DNA of 64,000 bases from Streptomyces lavendofoliae (GCF_014649735.1 NZ_BMTP01000014.1:1-64000), one strand, 5' to 3'. Shown: positions 12,757 to 25,644, numbered from the stretch's first letter. Numbers and translations are program-made. Notes: generated by a model from the letters alone, not told the origin.

Positions 12757-15284
12757 TCAGGCGCCGCGCAGCACCGCGCCGGTCCGCTCGGCGGCGACGG
12801 CCACCGCGGCGTCCCGGGCGGCCGAGGCCTCCTCGACGGTCAGCGTGCGGTCGGCGGCGCGGAACCGCAGGGCGTAGGCGAGGGACTTCCTGCCCTCGCC
12901 GATCTGCTCGCCCTCGAAGACGTCGAACAGGCGGATGGACTCCAGCAGTTCTCCGGCGCCCTCGCGCAGTGCCCTGCCCACCTCGGCGGACGGAACCTGG
13001 CGGTCCACCACCAGGGCGACGTCCTGCGTGGCGACCGGGAACGCCGAGATCCGCGGCGCGCGCACGGCGCCGGCCGAGGCCCGCTCGACGGTGTCGAGGT
13101 CCAGCTCCATCGCGCACGTACGGGCCGGCAGGTGCAGCGCCTTGATGACGCGCGGGTGCAGCTCACCGGCGTGGCCGACGACCCGCTCCTCACCGTCCAC
13201 CACCACGGCCAGCTCCGCGCACCGGCCCGGGTGCAACGGACCGTACTGGCCCTGGCGCACGATCAGCTCGGCACCGGCCTCACGGGCGACGGTCCGGGCG
13301 GCCTCGACGGCGTCGGCCCAGTCGGACGGGCGGCCCCCGCCCCACCAGCCGGCCTGCTCCCGCGCACCGGCGAGCACCACGGCGGCGTGCCGCGGCTGCT
13401 GGGGCAGGACGGCGTTGACGCCGGCGATCTCCTCGTCGGTCGGGCGCCGGTCGACGGGCAGCCGCACCGCGACGCCCGGCTCGCCGGCGGCCCGGAAGAC
13501 CAGACCGGTCTCGAAGAGCGCCAGGTCGTGGCTGCCGCGCCCGTCGTTGCGGCGCAGCGCGGCGAGCAGACCCGGCAGCAGCGTCGTGCGGAGCGCGGGC
13601 TCCTCGTCGGAGAGCGGGTTGACGAGCGTGACGACCTGGCGGCACGGGTCGTCCGCCGGGATGTCGAGCCGGTCGAGGATCTCCTTGCCGATGAACGGGT
13701 AGTTCAGTGCCTCGACGTAACCCGCTCCGGCCAGGGCGCGGCCCACGCGGCGGTGGGTGCGCTGGCGCTCGGTGAGCCCGCGGCCGGCCGGGGGCTTGGG
13801 GAGCGTGGAGGGCAGGTTCTCGTACCCCTCCAGCCGGATGACCTCTTCGGCGAGGTCGTTGGGCTCGGTGAGGTCGGGGCGCCAGGACGGGGCGGTGACG
13901 ACCAGTTCGTCCTGCCCGGACACGTCGCAGCCGACCTCCTGGAGGCGGCGGACGACGGTCTCGCGGCCGTACGCCACGCCCGCCACGCGGTCGGGGTGGT
14001 CGGCCGGCATCGTGATGGTGCGCGGCGCGGACGGCGCGAGGACCTCGGTGACACCGACTTCGGCGGTACCGCCCGCGAGGAGGACCAGCAGGTCGACGGT
14101 GCGCTGCGCGGCAGCGGCGGCGGCCTGCGGGTCGACGCCGCGCTCGAAGCGCTTGGACGCCTCGGAGGAGAGCTTGTGGCGGCGCGCGGTGCGGGCGATG
14201 GAGATCGCGTCGAAGTGCGCGGCCTCGATGACCACCTCGGTGGTGCCGCGGACCTCGCCGGTCTCCGGATCGGTGACGGCGTCGGCGATCTCGGTGTTGG
14301 CGCCGCCCATGACACCCGCGAGGCCGATGGGGCCGCGGTTGTCGGTGATGAGCAGGTCGGCCTGGTCGAGGACGCGGACGGTGCCGTCGAGGGTGGTGAG
14401 CTTCTCGCCGGGCTCGGCGCGGCGGACCGTGATGGGGCCGTCGAGCCGGGTGCGGTCATAGGCGTGCAGCGGCTGGCCGAGTTCCAGCATCACGTAGTTG
14501 GTGATGTCGACCGCCAGGCCGATCGGGCGCATGCCGGCCTTCTGGAGGCGGCGCTGGAGCCAGATCGGCGAGCGGGCCTCGGGGTCCAGCCCGACGACGG
14601 TGCGCGCGGTGAAGCGGTCGCAGCCGATCGGGTCGGACACCTTGACCAGGTAGCCGTAGGAGTTGGGCGCGGGCACGTCCAGCAGCGCCGGGTCGCGCAG
14701 CGGCAGGCCGTACGCGGTGGCGACCTCACGGGCGATGCCGCGCATCGACAGGCAGTAGCCGCGGTCGGGCGTGACGGCGATGTCGAGGACCTCGTCGTAC
14801 AGCTCCAGCAGCTCGGTGGCGTCGATGCCGACCTCGTACTCCGGGGGCAGCACGATGATGCCGTGGGAGCCGTCGTCGCCCATGCCCAGCTCGTCGCCGG
14901 AGCAGATCATGCCGCGCGAGACCTTGCCGTACGTCTTGCGCTCGGCGATCCGGAAGTCGCCGGGCAGGACGGCGCCGGGCAGCGCCACGACGACCTTGTC
15001 GCCCTCGGCGAAGTTCCGGGCGCCGCAGATGATCTCCTGCGGCTCGCCGGTGCCGTTGGCCGCGCCGACGTCGACGGTGCAGAAGCGGATCGGCTTCTTG
15101 AACTCGGTCAGCTCCTCGATGGTGAGGACCCTGCCCACCACGAGCGGGCCCGTCAGACCGGCGCCGAGCTGCTCGACGGTCTCGACCTCCAGCCCGGCCG
15201 ACACCAGCTTGGCCTGTACGTCACGGCCGGTCTCCGTCGCCGGCAGGTCGACGTACTCCCGCAGCCACGAAAGCGGGACCCGCA

Positions 15285-15285
<1 letters not shown>
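12757..15285 (-). CDS. pheT: phenylalanine-tRNA ligase beta subunit
   Basis: The 842-residue protein has the full bacterial PheT order: N-terminal [10 protein letters not shown], an EMAP-type tRNA-binding domain (about 40-155, with [11 protein letters not shown]), the B3/B4 editing domain with the GLAGVMGG motif (about 320-330), B5, the catalytic-like core, and a C-terminal ferredoxin-fold anticodon-binding domain. With PheS it forms the alpha2-beta2 enzyme that charges tRNA-Phe and edits mischarged tyrosine. Its start overlaps the pheS stop (ATGA), so the two are translationally coupled. Confidence 0.98.
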
Positions 15286-18622
<3,337 letters not shown>

Positions 18623-18662
18623 GGTGTGGTCGGCGGCTCTCTCGTCGTGGGTGCGGAACAGA

Positions 18663-18695
18663 CCGGACCCGCAGGCTCGGGGCCTGCGGGTCCGG
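18663..18695 (-). terminator. terminator at the end of infC-rpmI-rplT
   Basis: Perfect 13-bp arms (18663-18675 and 18683-18695) enclose a 7-base loop, 24 bases beyond the rplT stop. Confidence 0.85.
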
Positions 18696-18719
18696 GAGGA
18701 AGAACTGCGGCCTGGAAGA

Positions 18720-19106
18720 TCAGGCGGCGGCCTTCGGGGCGTTGACGTCGCTCGGCAGCGCCTTCTGGGCGACCTCGACGAGCGCGGCGAACGCGTTGGC
18801 GTCGTTGACCGCGAGCTCGGCCAGGATCTTGCGGTCCACCTCGATGTTGGCGGCCTTCAGACCCTGGATGAGGCGGTTGTACGTCATGCCGTTGGCGCGG
18901 GCAGCGGCGTTGATGCGCTGGATCCACAGCTGACGGAAGTCGCCCTTGCGCTTCTTGCGGTCGTTGTAGTTGTAGACCAGCGAGTGGGTGACCTGCTCCT
19001 TGGCCTTGCGGTACAGGCGCGAACGCTGACCGCGGTAGCCGCTGGCCTGCTCGAGGATCGCCCGGCGCTTCTTGTGGGCGTTGACTGCCCGCTTGACGCG
19101 TGCCAC
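18720..19106 (-). CDS. rplT: 50S ribosomal protein L20
   Basis: The 128-residue basic protein begins [14 protein letters not shown] and contains [20 protein letters not shown] and [13 protein letters not shown]-like segments typical of L20. It binds 23S rRNA early in assembly and, in many bacteria, represses its own operon. The GTG start follows AAGGAGTTAACAA, and a hairpin lies just upstream. It is the last gene of the classic infC-rpmI-rplT operon. Confidence 0.98.
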   Translation of the reverse strand: MARVKRAVNAHKKRRAILEQASGYRGQRSRLYRKAKEQVTHSLVYNYNDRKKRKGDFRQLWIQRINAAARANGMTYNRLIQGLKAANIEVDRKILAELAVNDANAFAALVEVAQKALPSDVNAPKAAA

Positions 19107-19125
19107 TTGTTAACTCCTTGTAGCG

Positions 19126-19151
19126 GGGCCGTGGTTGGACTCACACGGCCC
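19126..19151 (-). promoter_or_regulatory. hairpin immediately upstream of the rplT ribosome binding site
   Basis: Eight-bp perfect arms (19126-19133 and 19144-19151) enclose a 10-base loop about 20 bases before the rplT start, in the rpmI-rplT spacer. In other bacteria L20 binds an mRNA structure near its own genes; this is a candidate for similar control. Confidence 0.35.
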
Positions 19152-19208
19152 GGAAACGATATGGGTCCCGGTGTCGGGCTGCCCTCGTCGCCGAGGGCGG
19201 GAGGTCAA

Positions 19209-19403
19209 TCAGATGCCCAGCATCTTCTTGATCTTGGCGCTGTCACCCGGGGCCATCTCGGCGTTGCCGGTGAGGCGACGCGTCAGCTTGGACGACTTGT
19301 GCTCGAGCAGGTGGCGCTTGCCGGCGCGCTCGCGCAGGATCTTGCCGGAGCCGGTGACCTTGAAGCGCTTCTTGGCACCGGAGTGCGTCTTGTTCTTCGG
19401 CAT
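19209..19403 (-). CDS. rpmI: 50S ribosomal protein L35
   Basis: The 64-residue protein starts [21 protein letters not shown] and has [18 protein letters not shown], diagnostic for L35. It is a small basic component of the large subunit. It lies 101 bases downstream of infC and 102 upstream of rplT, with GGAGAGAACGGCGCC before the ATG. Confidence 0.98.
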   Translation of the reverse strand: MPKNKTHSGAKKRFKVTGSGKILRERAGKRHLLEHKSSKLTRRLTGNAEMAPGDSAKIKKMLGI

Positions 19404-19504
19404 GGCGCCGTTCTCTCCTCGTCAGTGGCGCTCCCAGCCGGTCCGGGGACCGGCGCTCGGGAGCGTCATGTGTGTCGGTTGAATCCTGGGCGGATGCCCG
19501 GGAA

Positions 19505-20140
19505 TCAGGCCTCGGCGGCCTCGTCGGCGGGCTCGTCCACCGCGGACTCGTCCGCGTGGGCGGGCTGACCCTGGCGCTCCGCCTTGCGGGCGGCCTGCGC
19601 CTCGCGGGCCTCGGCCATCGCCTCGGTCTTCTTCTTGTGCGGTCCGAGAACCATGATCATGTTCCGGCCGTCCTGCTTCGGGTTCGACTCGATGAAGCCG
19701 AGGTCCTGGACGTCCTCCGCGAGCCGCTGCAGCAGCCGGTAGCCGAGCTCCGGCCGGGACTGCTCGCGACCACGGAACATGATCGTGATCTTGACCTTGT
19801 CGCCCTGCTTGAGGAACCGGACGACGTGACCCTTCTTGGTGTCATAGTCGTGCGGGTCGATCTTCGGCCGGAGCTTCATCTCCTTGATGACCGTGTGCGC
19901 CTGGTTCTTGCGCGCCTCACGGGCCTTCATGGCCGACTCGTACTTGAACTTGCCGTAGTCCATGAGCTTGCAGACCGGCGGACGGGCGTTCGCCGCGACC
20001 TCGACGAGGTCGAGGTCGTACTCCTGCGCAAGCTCCAGGGCCTTGGCAAGCGGAACAATCCCGACCTGCTCGCCGCTGGGACCGACAAGTCGCACCTCGG
20101 GAACGCGAATCCGGTCGTTGATGCGGGGCTCGGCGCTGAT
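19505..20140 (-). CDS. infC: translation initiation factor IF-3 with a probable AUC start codon
   Basis: IF-3 (211 residues) binds the 30S subunit, blocks premature 50S joining and discriminates against non-canonical start codons. The N-terminal domain carries [19 protein letters not shown] and [11 protein letters not shown]; the C-terminal domain carries [19 protein letters not shown]. The conserved N-terminus (SAEPRIND) can begin only at ATC 20140, four bases after AGGAGG; no ATG, GTG or TTG exists in frame near it. The GTG at 20095 would delete conserved residues. A rare start codon is the known device by which IF-3 represses itself. A Glu/Ala-rich tail extends the C-terminus. Confidence 0.95.
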   Translation of the reverse strand: MSAEPRINDRIRVPEVRLVGPSGEQVGIVPLAKALELAQEYDLDLVEVAANARPPVCKLMDYGKFKYESAMKAREARKNQAHTVIKEMKLRPKIDPHDYDTKKGHVVRFLKQGDKVKITIMFRGREQSRPELGYRLLQRLAEDVQDLGFIESNPKQDGRNMIMVLGPHKKKTEAMAEAREAQAARKAERQGQPAHADESAVDEPADEAAEA

Positions 20141-20222
20141 GGATCCTCCTCGGTAGCACCACGCGACCGCCTGGCGGACGGACGCGTAACGTCTGTTTCA
20201 AGACCACCCGCGCCGGCGCATG

Positions 20223-20253
20223 AAAAACGCCCCGGACGGGACACAGGCGGGGC
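20223..20253 (-). terminator. intrinsic terminator in the infC leader (candidate attenuator)
   Basis: On the minus strand GCCCCG (20253-20248) pairs with CGGGGC (20234-20229) and is followed by GTTTTTC. It lies 83 bases before the infC start, downstream of two further hairpins, so it would stop transcription before the operon. Ribosomal-protein operons of this type are often controlled by leader termination or antitermination. Confidence 0.6.
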
Positions 20254-20309
20254 TCCTCGTGATACCGGAGCACCGCCACGGCGTACCGCGGGGCGCACAT
20301 CGGGCGGCT

Positions 20310-20332
20310 CCATCGTCCGTACGGAACGATGG
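20310..20332 (-). promoter_or_regulatory. leader hairpin upstream of the infC attenuator
   Basis: CCATCGT (20310-20316) pairs with ACGATGG (20326-20332), and the intervening bases contain the palindrome CCGTACGG. It is part of an unusually long leader of roughly 300 bases and could take part in alternative pairing with the terminator. Confidence 0.35.
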
Positions 20333-20496
20333 TCGCCACCTGACCGGTGACCCGCCGTCCCGAGGGACGGCCAGGTGGGAGATCGGAGCCTCCACTTGTG
20401 GGCCGGAACACGAGTCGCGTCCGGCCGGTCGTCACACCAGGTTACCAGCTCCGGCCGGGTGCGGCTAACGGGGACGGGGCGCCTATCGTGGGCGTC

Positions 20497-20871
20497 ATGA
20501 GTGACGCCACGCCGAGCAACGCCTCCGCCGCACAGACCACCGATTTCGAGACCATGACCCGCGACATCGCGGAGGTCCCCGCGGTCGAGGTGATCGTGAC
20601 GGTCGCCGTCAACCTGATGAGCGCCGCCGCGGTCAAGCTCGGCCTCACCGAGGAGGGCGACCGGTACAAGGACCTCGACGAGGCGCGCAAGCTGGTCCAC
20701 GCCCTGGCGGGGCTGCTGGACGCGGGCGCCACGGAGATCAGCTCGTTCCACGCGGCACCCCTGCGGGACGGGCTGAAGTCCCTCCAGCTGGCCTTCCGCG
20801 AGGCGTCGGTCGTCCCCGACGAGCCGGGCCAGGGCCCGGGCGAGAAGTACACCGGGCCGGTCTTCGGCTGA
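20497..20871 (+). CDS. DUF1844 family protein
   Basis: This is a 124-residue soluble protein with the DUF1844 core: EVPAVEVIVTVAVNLMSAAAVKLGL, then DLDEARKLVHALAGLLD and LRDGLKSLQLAF. The family is widespread in actinobacteria and typically lies beside infC; its role is unknown. TATCGT lies six bases before the ATG, which suggests a leaderless transcript. It is divergent from infC. Confidence 0.88.
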   Translation: MSDATPSNASAAQTTDFETMTRDIAEVPAVEVIVTVAVNLMSAAAVKLGLTEEGDRYKDLDEARKLVHALAGLLDAGATEISSFHAAPLRDGLKSLQLAFREASVVPDEPGQGPGEKYTGPVFG

Positions 20872-20873
20872 CC

Positions 20874-21608
20874 TCAGGGTCGTACCCAGAAGGGCTCGCC
20901 CGGGGGCGTGGCCGCGGCCGGCAGGAGTGCCAGGTCCAGGCCCCGCACCAGGCGGGCCCTCAGTGTCTCGTCGGCCGCCAGGGCTCGGGCCACCCGCCGG
21001 CCGGCCTCGGCCGGGGACGCGTCGGGGTCGAGGACCAGCGCGAGGGTGCCGTCCGCCGATCCCGGGCCCAGGTGGGCGCGGAGCACCCCGGGCTCCGCGG
21101 CGACGACGGCGCGCACCGCCGCCGTGACGGCCGGGTCCGCGAGCGGGTCGGTGGAGGTGCGGCCCTCGGCCAGGGCGAGCAGCGCCCGCCCGGTCAGCTG
21201 GTACGGCACCGGCCCGGCGAGGTCCAGGACCAGCGTGTCGGCCTTCTCATGGGCGACCGCCCGGAGCGCCTGGTGCAGGGGGACGGCGACGGGCCGGGCG
21301 TCCGGGTCCCACAGCGCCAGGGACGCCAGGGACGTGAACGCCGGCAGGGCGCGGCGATCACCGGCGGTGAGCGTCGGCACCGCCATGTCGCTGGTCTTCT
21401 CGCGGCGCAGGCCGGTCTCCGCGTCCTCCTCGACCTCGCCGAGGACGGCGACGACCGGGACCAGCAGCCGGGCATCCCGGAGGGCCGCGAGGACGCGCGG
21501 CTCGGCCGCCCGGTCCTGCGCCCAGGCCGCGAGGGCCTCGGTGAGCCGGGGATCGGCGGTGCCGTCGTCGTCGGAGAAACCGGGGTCCGGGATGTTCTTG
21601 AGCGCCAC
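20874..21608 (-). CDS. SseB-family protein
   Basis: The 244-residue soluble protein has an SseB N-terminal-type domain (about 20-125) in which RDARLLVPVVAVLG, EKTSDMAVPTLTAGDRRALPAFTSLASL and VPLHQAL are recognisable. The family occurs in enterobacterial enhancer SseB and in many actinobacterial proteins of unknown function. It converges with the DUF1844 gene with a two-base gap. No catalytic motif is apparent. Confidence 0.8.
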   Translation of the reverse strand: MALKNIPDPGFSDDDGTADPRLTEALAAWAQDRAAEPRVLAALRDARLLVPVVAVLGEVEEDAETGLRREKTSDMAVPTLTAGDRRALPAFTSLASLALWDPDARPVAVPLHQALRAVAHEKADTLVLDLAGPVPYQLTGRALLALAEGRTSTDPLADPAVTAAVRAVVAAEPGVLRAHLGPGSADGTLALVLDPDASPAEAGRRVARALAADETLRARLVRGLDLALLPAAATPPGEPFWVRP

Positions 21609-21630
21609 GCGACGAGCCTAACGGCGCCGC

Positions 21631-22809
21631 TCAGCGTCCGGTGGCCCGGCCCCCGCGCCACAGCACGACCGCGGCGGCCAGCAGCAGCACGCCGAGGGCC
21701 CCGGTGACGGGGGCGAGCGGGCCGACCCCGTCGTCCCCGCCCCGCTCGGCCGCCGGGCCGGTGCCGAAGTAGCGCCTGCCGTAGCCGGCGGCGGCCGCCT
21801 TGAGGTCGGCGGGACGCAGCTTCGCGCCCGCCGCGACGGCCGCGGCCGGGTCGACCGTCCCGTACCCCTTGTCGACGTCGTGCCCGCCGCCCCGGGGGCG
21901 GTCGCGGGCGGTGTCCGCGAGGAGCTTCTTGACCTGCGCCGGGGTCAGGTCCGGGTGGGCGGCCCTGACCAGGGCGACGGCTCCCGAGACGAACGCCGAG
22001 GCGGCACTGGTGCCCCACCCCTGGTAGTACTTCCGGTCCGGGTCTGCGATCACGATGTCGACACCGGGCGCGCTGACGGTGGCGTACCAGCGGCTGGTGG
22101 AGAAGGCGGCGTGGGTGCCGTACCGGTCGACGGCGGTGACCGCGATGACGCCGGGGTAGGCGGCGGGGTACGAGATGTGGTCGCCCTTGTCGCCGCCGTT
22201 GCCGGCCGAGGCGACCACGACGGCGCCCTTGGACAGGGCGTACTGGACGGCGGCGTCCTCGCCCGCGTCGGGGTGGGCGGACTCGCTGTCGTCGCCGAGG
22301 GAGAGGTTGATGACGTCGGCGCCGTGGTCGACGGCCCAGCGGATGCCCTGGGCGAGGGCGGTACCGCGGGTGTTGCGGGCCTTGGTTCGGGCCGGGTCGC
22401 CGCCTTCGAGGATGACGCGGACCGGCAGGATCTTCGCCTCGGGCGCGATGCCGAGGACGCCGTCCTCGCGGCCGGGGCCATGGCCGTGGCCCGCGATGAT
22501 CCCGGCCATGGAGGTGCCGTGGCGGGCCCAGGCGCGGTCGCCGCGCCGGGCGCCGAAGCCGATCAGGTCCTTGCCGGGCAGGACGTTGCCCACGAGGTCG
22601 GGGTGGCTGTCGTCGACCCCGGTGTCGAGGACGGCGACGGTGACGCCCGCGCCCTTGGTGGTGCGCCAGGTCTCGGCCGTGTGCATCGCCTCCAGGCCCC
22701 ACTGCTGGGCGCGGATGCCGTCGGCGTGGGCCGGGGCGGCGGGGAGCACGGTGAACAGCGTGGCGGCGAGGGCGGCGGTGAACGCGGCGCGACGGCGGCG
22801 GTGGCTCAT
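21631..22809 (-). CDS. type VII secretion-associated serine protease (mycosin, subtilisin family)
   Basis: The 392-residue protein has a signal peptide (about 1-29), an S8 protease domain with the triad Asp62 (VAVLDTGVDDSHP), His97 (RHGTSMAG) and Ser268 (GWGTSAASAF), and a C-terminal membrane helix (about 362-382) followed by basic residues. This is the MycP layout: an extracellular membrane-anchored protease associated with ESX secretion. Its start overlaps the upstream membrane-protein gene (ATGA). No other ESX core gene is adjacent, so it is a detached mycosin. Confidence 0.92.
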   Translation of the reverse strand: MSHRRRRAAFTAALAATLFTVLPAAPAHADGIRAQQWGLEAMHTAETWRTTKGAGVTVAVLDTGVDDSHPDLVGNVLPGKDLIGFGARRGDRAWARHGTSMAGIIAGHGHGPGREDGVLGIAPEAKILPVRVILEGGDPARTKARNTRGTALAQGIRWAVDHGADVINLSLGDDSESAHPDAGEDAAVQYALSKGAVVVASAGNGGDKGDHISYPAAYPGVIAVTAVDRYGTHAAFSTSRWYATVSAPGVDIVIADPDRKYYQGWGTSAASAFVSGAVALVRAAHPDLTPAQVKKLLADTARDRPRGGGHDVDKGYGTVDPAAAVAAGAKLRPADLKAAAAGYGRRYFGTGPAAERGGDDGVGPLAPVTGALGVLLLAAAVVLWRGGRATGR

Positions 22810-24188
22810 CGGGACTCCCGGACGGCCTCGCCGGTCTTCGCCGTCCTCCGCAGGCCGCGCTCGATCCGGTCGGCGACGCCGTCCGCGTCGTGGCCGAGCC
22901 CGGCCTGGGCGGGCGTGCTGGTCTGCCCCTCGGCCATCGCCTCGGCGGCGGGCTGCGGGTCCGTGACGGTGCGGCCGTCCGCGAAGCCGGAGACCGCGTA
23001 GACGACGACGGGCACGTCGGTGAGGACGCTGACCCGCCAGCTCGCGCGCTGCGCGTCGCCGAAGCCGGCGGCGACGGTGCCGGGGGCCGGCAGGGTCCGG
23101 GGCAGCAGGTCGGTGCGCTCGTCGAGGCTCTCGTCGGCGAAGCGTTCGCGCAGGGCGGTCATGCCGGGCCGGTCGGCGTCGGTGAAGACCATGCCGACGG
23201 TGGTGACGCTGGTGGCGGTGGCGTCGGTGTAGGTGGCACGCACCAGGCGCGCGCACCCGACCGGCCGCAGGGCCTTGACCAGCAGCGGGTCGAGGGCACC
23301 GGCGCACGGGCCGTCGGGCGCCACCGCGACGCGCGTCCAGGTCCGGTCGGCGCGCCCGGGTCCTGCGCCCTCGCCGTCGAGGGTGCGGGGGAACAGCGAG
23401 TCGACGGGCACGCTGTGCCACAGGCGGCGGGCCTCGGTGTAGCGGTCCGAGGTCTGCGCGGCCGAGTCGCCCACGAGCCAGGCCCCGGCGGCGGCCCCGC
23501 CGGTGAGCCCGAGGCCCAGCACGAGGCAGGCGACGGCGGCCGCAGCGCGGGCGGGGTGTCGTCCGGGGACGGGGCGCAGGCGCGTGGTGGTCTCGGCGGG
23601 CGTCTCCGGCGGCACCCAGTGGGGCCGCGCGGCGGCCGGCGCGCCGGCCCCGGGGCGGGGCGTGAGGTCGACGGCGCCGACGGGCCGCCGCCGCGTGGGC
23701 GGGGCGGTCGGCGCGGGCGGCGCGGCGGGGTCCGTGGTGGGCGGGGCGGGGGGTGCGGCGCGGGTCGCCGGGGGCGCGGTGGGCGGGGCCGGTCGCGACG
23801 CGGGCGCGGTGGGCGGGGCCGGTCGCGACGCGGGGGGCGCGGTGGGGGTCGCCGGAGGCGCGGTGGGCGGGGCCGGTCGCGACGCGGGCACGGTGGAGGT
23901 CGCCGGGGGCGCGGTGGGCGCGGTGGGCGGGGTCCAAGGGTGCGGCGGGGCGGTCGCGGAGCCGCGGGACGGGCGGAGCCGGGCGGTGGTCCCGGGGGCC
24001 GGCGGGGCCGGGGTGTCGGCGGCGGGCGCCGGCATCGGCGTACCGGCGGGCGGGGCGGACCGGGTGGCGCGTACCGGAGCGGTGCCGGGCGCCGCCGAGG
24101 AGGCGGGGGCCGGTATCGGGGAGGAGGGTGAGGTGACGCGTGCGGTGTCCGTGGCGCGGGAGGCAGGGTGTCGTGCCTCGGTGCTCAT
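22806..24188 (-). CDS. Pro-rich membrane-anchored protein coupled to mycosin
   Basis: The 460-residue protein has a long disordered Pro/Ala/Thr-rich N-terminal half with imperfect repeats (about 75-135, SRPAPPTAP units). A single transmembrane helix follows (about 190-215, AAVACLVLGLGLTGG), then an extracellular domain of about 245 residues with a few cysteines. It overlaps the mycosin start by four bases and so is probably made with it. It may be a partner or regulator of the protease. No family recognised. Confidence 0.65.
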   Translation of the reverse strand: MSTEARHPASRATDTARVTSPSSPIPAPASSAAPGTAPVRATRSAPPAGTPMPAPAADTPAPPAPGTTARLRPSRGSATAPPHPWTPPTAPTAPPATSTVPASRPAPPTAPPATPTAPPASRPAPPTAPASRPAPPTAPPATRAAPPAPPTTDPAAPPAPTAPPTRRRPVGAVDLTPRPGAGAPAAARPHWVPPETPAETTTRLRPVPGRHPARAAAAVACLVLGLGLTGGAAAGAWLVGDSAAQTSDRYTEARRLWHSVPVDSLFPRTLDGEGAGPGRADRTWTRVAVAPDGPCAGALDPLLVKALRPVGCARLVRATYTDATATSVTTVGMVFTDADRPGMTALRERFADESLDERTDLLPRTLPAPGTVAAGFGDAQRASWRVSVLTDVPVVVYAVSGFADGRTVTDPQPAAEAMAEGQTSTPAQAGLGHDADGVADRIERGLRRTAKTGEAVRESR

Positions 24189-24358
24189 CCGCCCCCCTCG
24201 GTGTCGTCCGGATCGCCTTGCGGGGCAGGCCCGTTCGTCAGCGCGTGGGTAACTCTACGGGCTGCGCCCGTCCGATCGGCAACGAGGCCGAGGGCCGGGG
24301 CGGATCTGACCGGAACGTCCCCCTACCCCCGGGTAGGCCCTTCTGGCAGGCTCTGGCC

Positions 24359-25561
24359 ATGACTCCGCGTGCCGCCGACCGAGCCCGGTACGACCGGGCC
24401 ACCGCCCACCTCGACGCGCCCGTCGCCGTCGTCGACCTGGAGGCGTTCGACGCGAACGCCGACGATCTGGTCCGCCGGGCCGGCGGGAAGCCGGTCCGGG
24501 TGGCGAGCAAGTCCGTACGCTGCCGCGCCCTGCTGGAGCGGGTGCTGGCGCACGACGGGTTCGCGGGGATCATGTCGTACACGCTGGACGAGTCGCTGTG
24601 GCTGGCGCGCGCCGGCTTCGACGACGTCCTGCTCGCGTATCCCTCGGCGGACCGTGCCGCGTTCGCGGAGCTCTCGCGGGACGCCAAGCTCGCGGGCGCG
24701 GTGACCGTGACGGTCGACGACCCGGCGCAGCTGGAGCTGATCGACCGGGCGCGTGAGGGCGGCACCGAGGAGGTGCGGGTCTGTCTGGAGCTGGACACGT
24801 CGTTGCGGCTGCTGGGCGGCCGGGTGCGGATCGGCGCGCGGCGCTCGCCGCTGCGGACGCCCGCCCAGGTGGCGGAGCTGGCGCGGTCGGTCGCGCGCCG
24901 TCCGGGGTTCCGGCTGGTCGGGCTGATGGCGTACGAGGGGCATGTCGCCGGGGTGGGCGACGCGATCGCGGGGCGGCCGGTGCGCTCGCGGGCGGTGCGG
25001 TTGATGCAGGCGGCCGCGCGGCGGGAGCTGGCGGCGCGCCGGGCGGCCGTGGTGGCGGCGGTACGGGCGGTGGCGCCGGACCTGGAGTTCGTCAACGGCG
25101 GCGGGACGGGGAGCGTCCAGCACACGGCCGCCGAGGACGCGGTGACCGAGATCGCGGCCGGGTCCGGGCTGTACGTGCCGCGGCTGTTCGACGACTACAC
25201 GTCGTTCACGGGCCGTCCGGCGGCGCTGTTCGCCCAGCCCGTGGTGCGCCGGCCGGGCCTCGGGGTGGTGACCGTCCTCGGGGGCGGCTACCCGGCGTCG
25301 GGCGCGGCGGGCGCGGACCGGCTGCCGGTCCCGTACCTCCCCGAGGGCCTGCGGTACGACCCGCGGGAGGGGGCGGGCGAGGTGCAGACCCCGCTGCTGG
25401 GCGCCCCCGCCGACGACCTGCTGATCGGCGACAAGGTGTGGTTCCGGCACGCGAAGGCGGGCGAGCTGTGCGAGCGGTTCGACGTGCTGCACCTGATCGA
25501 GGGCGACCGGGTCACCGCGACCGTACCGACGTACCGGGGCGAGGGGCGGACGTTCCTGTGA
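24359..25561 (+). CDS. PLP-dependent amino acid aldolase/deaminase (alanine racemase-fold, D-threonine aldolase-like)
   Basis: The 400-residue protein has a fold type III barrel: LDAPVAVVDLEAFDANA, then KPVRVASKSVRC with probable PLP-binding Lys51. The C-terminal beta domain has FVNGGGTGSVQHT, the metal-site-like GDKVWFRHAKAGELCERF and LIEGDRV. The family includes D-threonine aldolase and D-serine deaminase. The start at 24359 fits the domain edge; upstream sequence in frame is non-coding in character. It appears monocistronic. Confidence 0.85.
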   Translation: MTPRAADRARYDRATAHLDAPVAVVDLEAFDANADDLVRRAGGKPVRVASKSVRCRALLERVLAHDGFAGIMSYTLDESLWLARAGFDDVLLAYPSADRAAFAELSRDAKLAGAVTVTVDDPAQLELIDRAREGGTEEVRVCLELDTSLRLLGGRVRIGARRSPLRTPAQVAELARSVARRPGFRLVGLMAYEGHVAGVGDAIAGRPVRSRAVRLMQAAARRELAARRAAVVAAVRAVAPDLEFVNGGGTGSVQHTAAEDAVTEIAAGSGLYVPRLFDDYTSFTGRPAALFAQPVVRRPGLGVVTVLGGGYPASGAAGADRLPVPYLPEGLRYDPREGAGEVQTPLLGAPADDLLIGDKVWFRHAKAGELCERFDVLHLIEGDRVTATVPTYRGEGRTFL

Positions 25562-25606
25562 CCGGTGGCCCGTGCGCCGGTGGCCCGTGCGCCGGTGCCC
25601 GGTGCT
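25562..25606. repeat. 15-bp tandem repeat, about three units
   Basis: CCGGTGGCCCGTGCG is repeated exactly at 25562 and 25577, with a diverged third unit at 25592. It begins right after the aldolase stop codon. Confidence 0.6.
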
Positions 25607-25644
25607 CCCGCGTCCAATGACCGGCTTCCTGTGCCCCGGTGTCC

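Noticed and set aside
20095-20097. GTG at 20095 as the infC start
   Set aside because: It would remove the conserved [12 protein letters not shown]-terminus of IF-3 and lacks a ribosome binding site, whereas the ATC at 20140 has GAGGAGG just upstream.
21631-23937. Long minus-strand frame extending the mycosin far upstream
   Set aside because: The part upstream of 22809 is antisense-frame Arg/Pro/Ala-rich sequence within the partner gene. The mycosin signal peptide begins at 22809.
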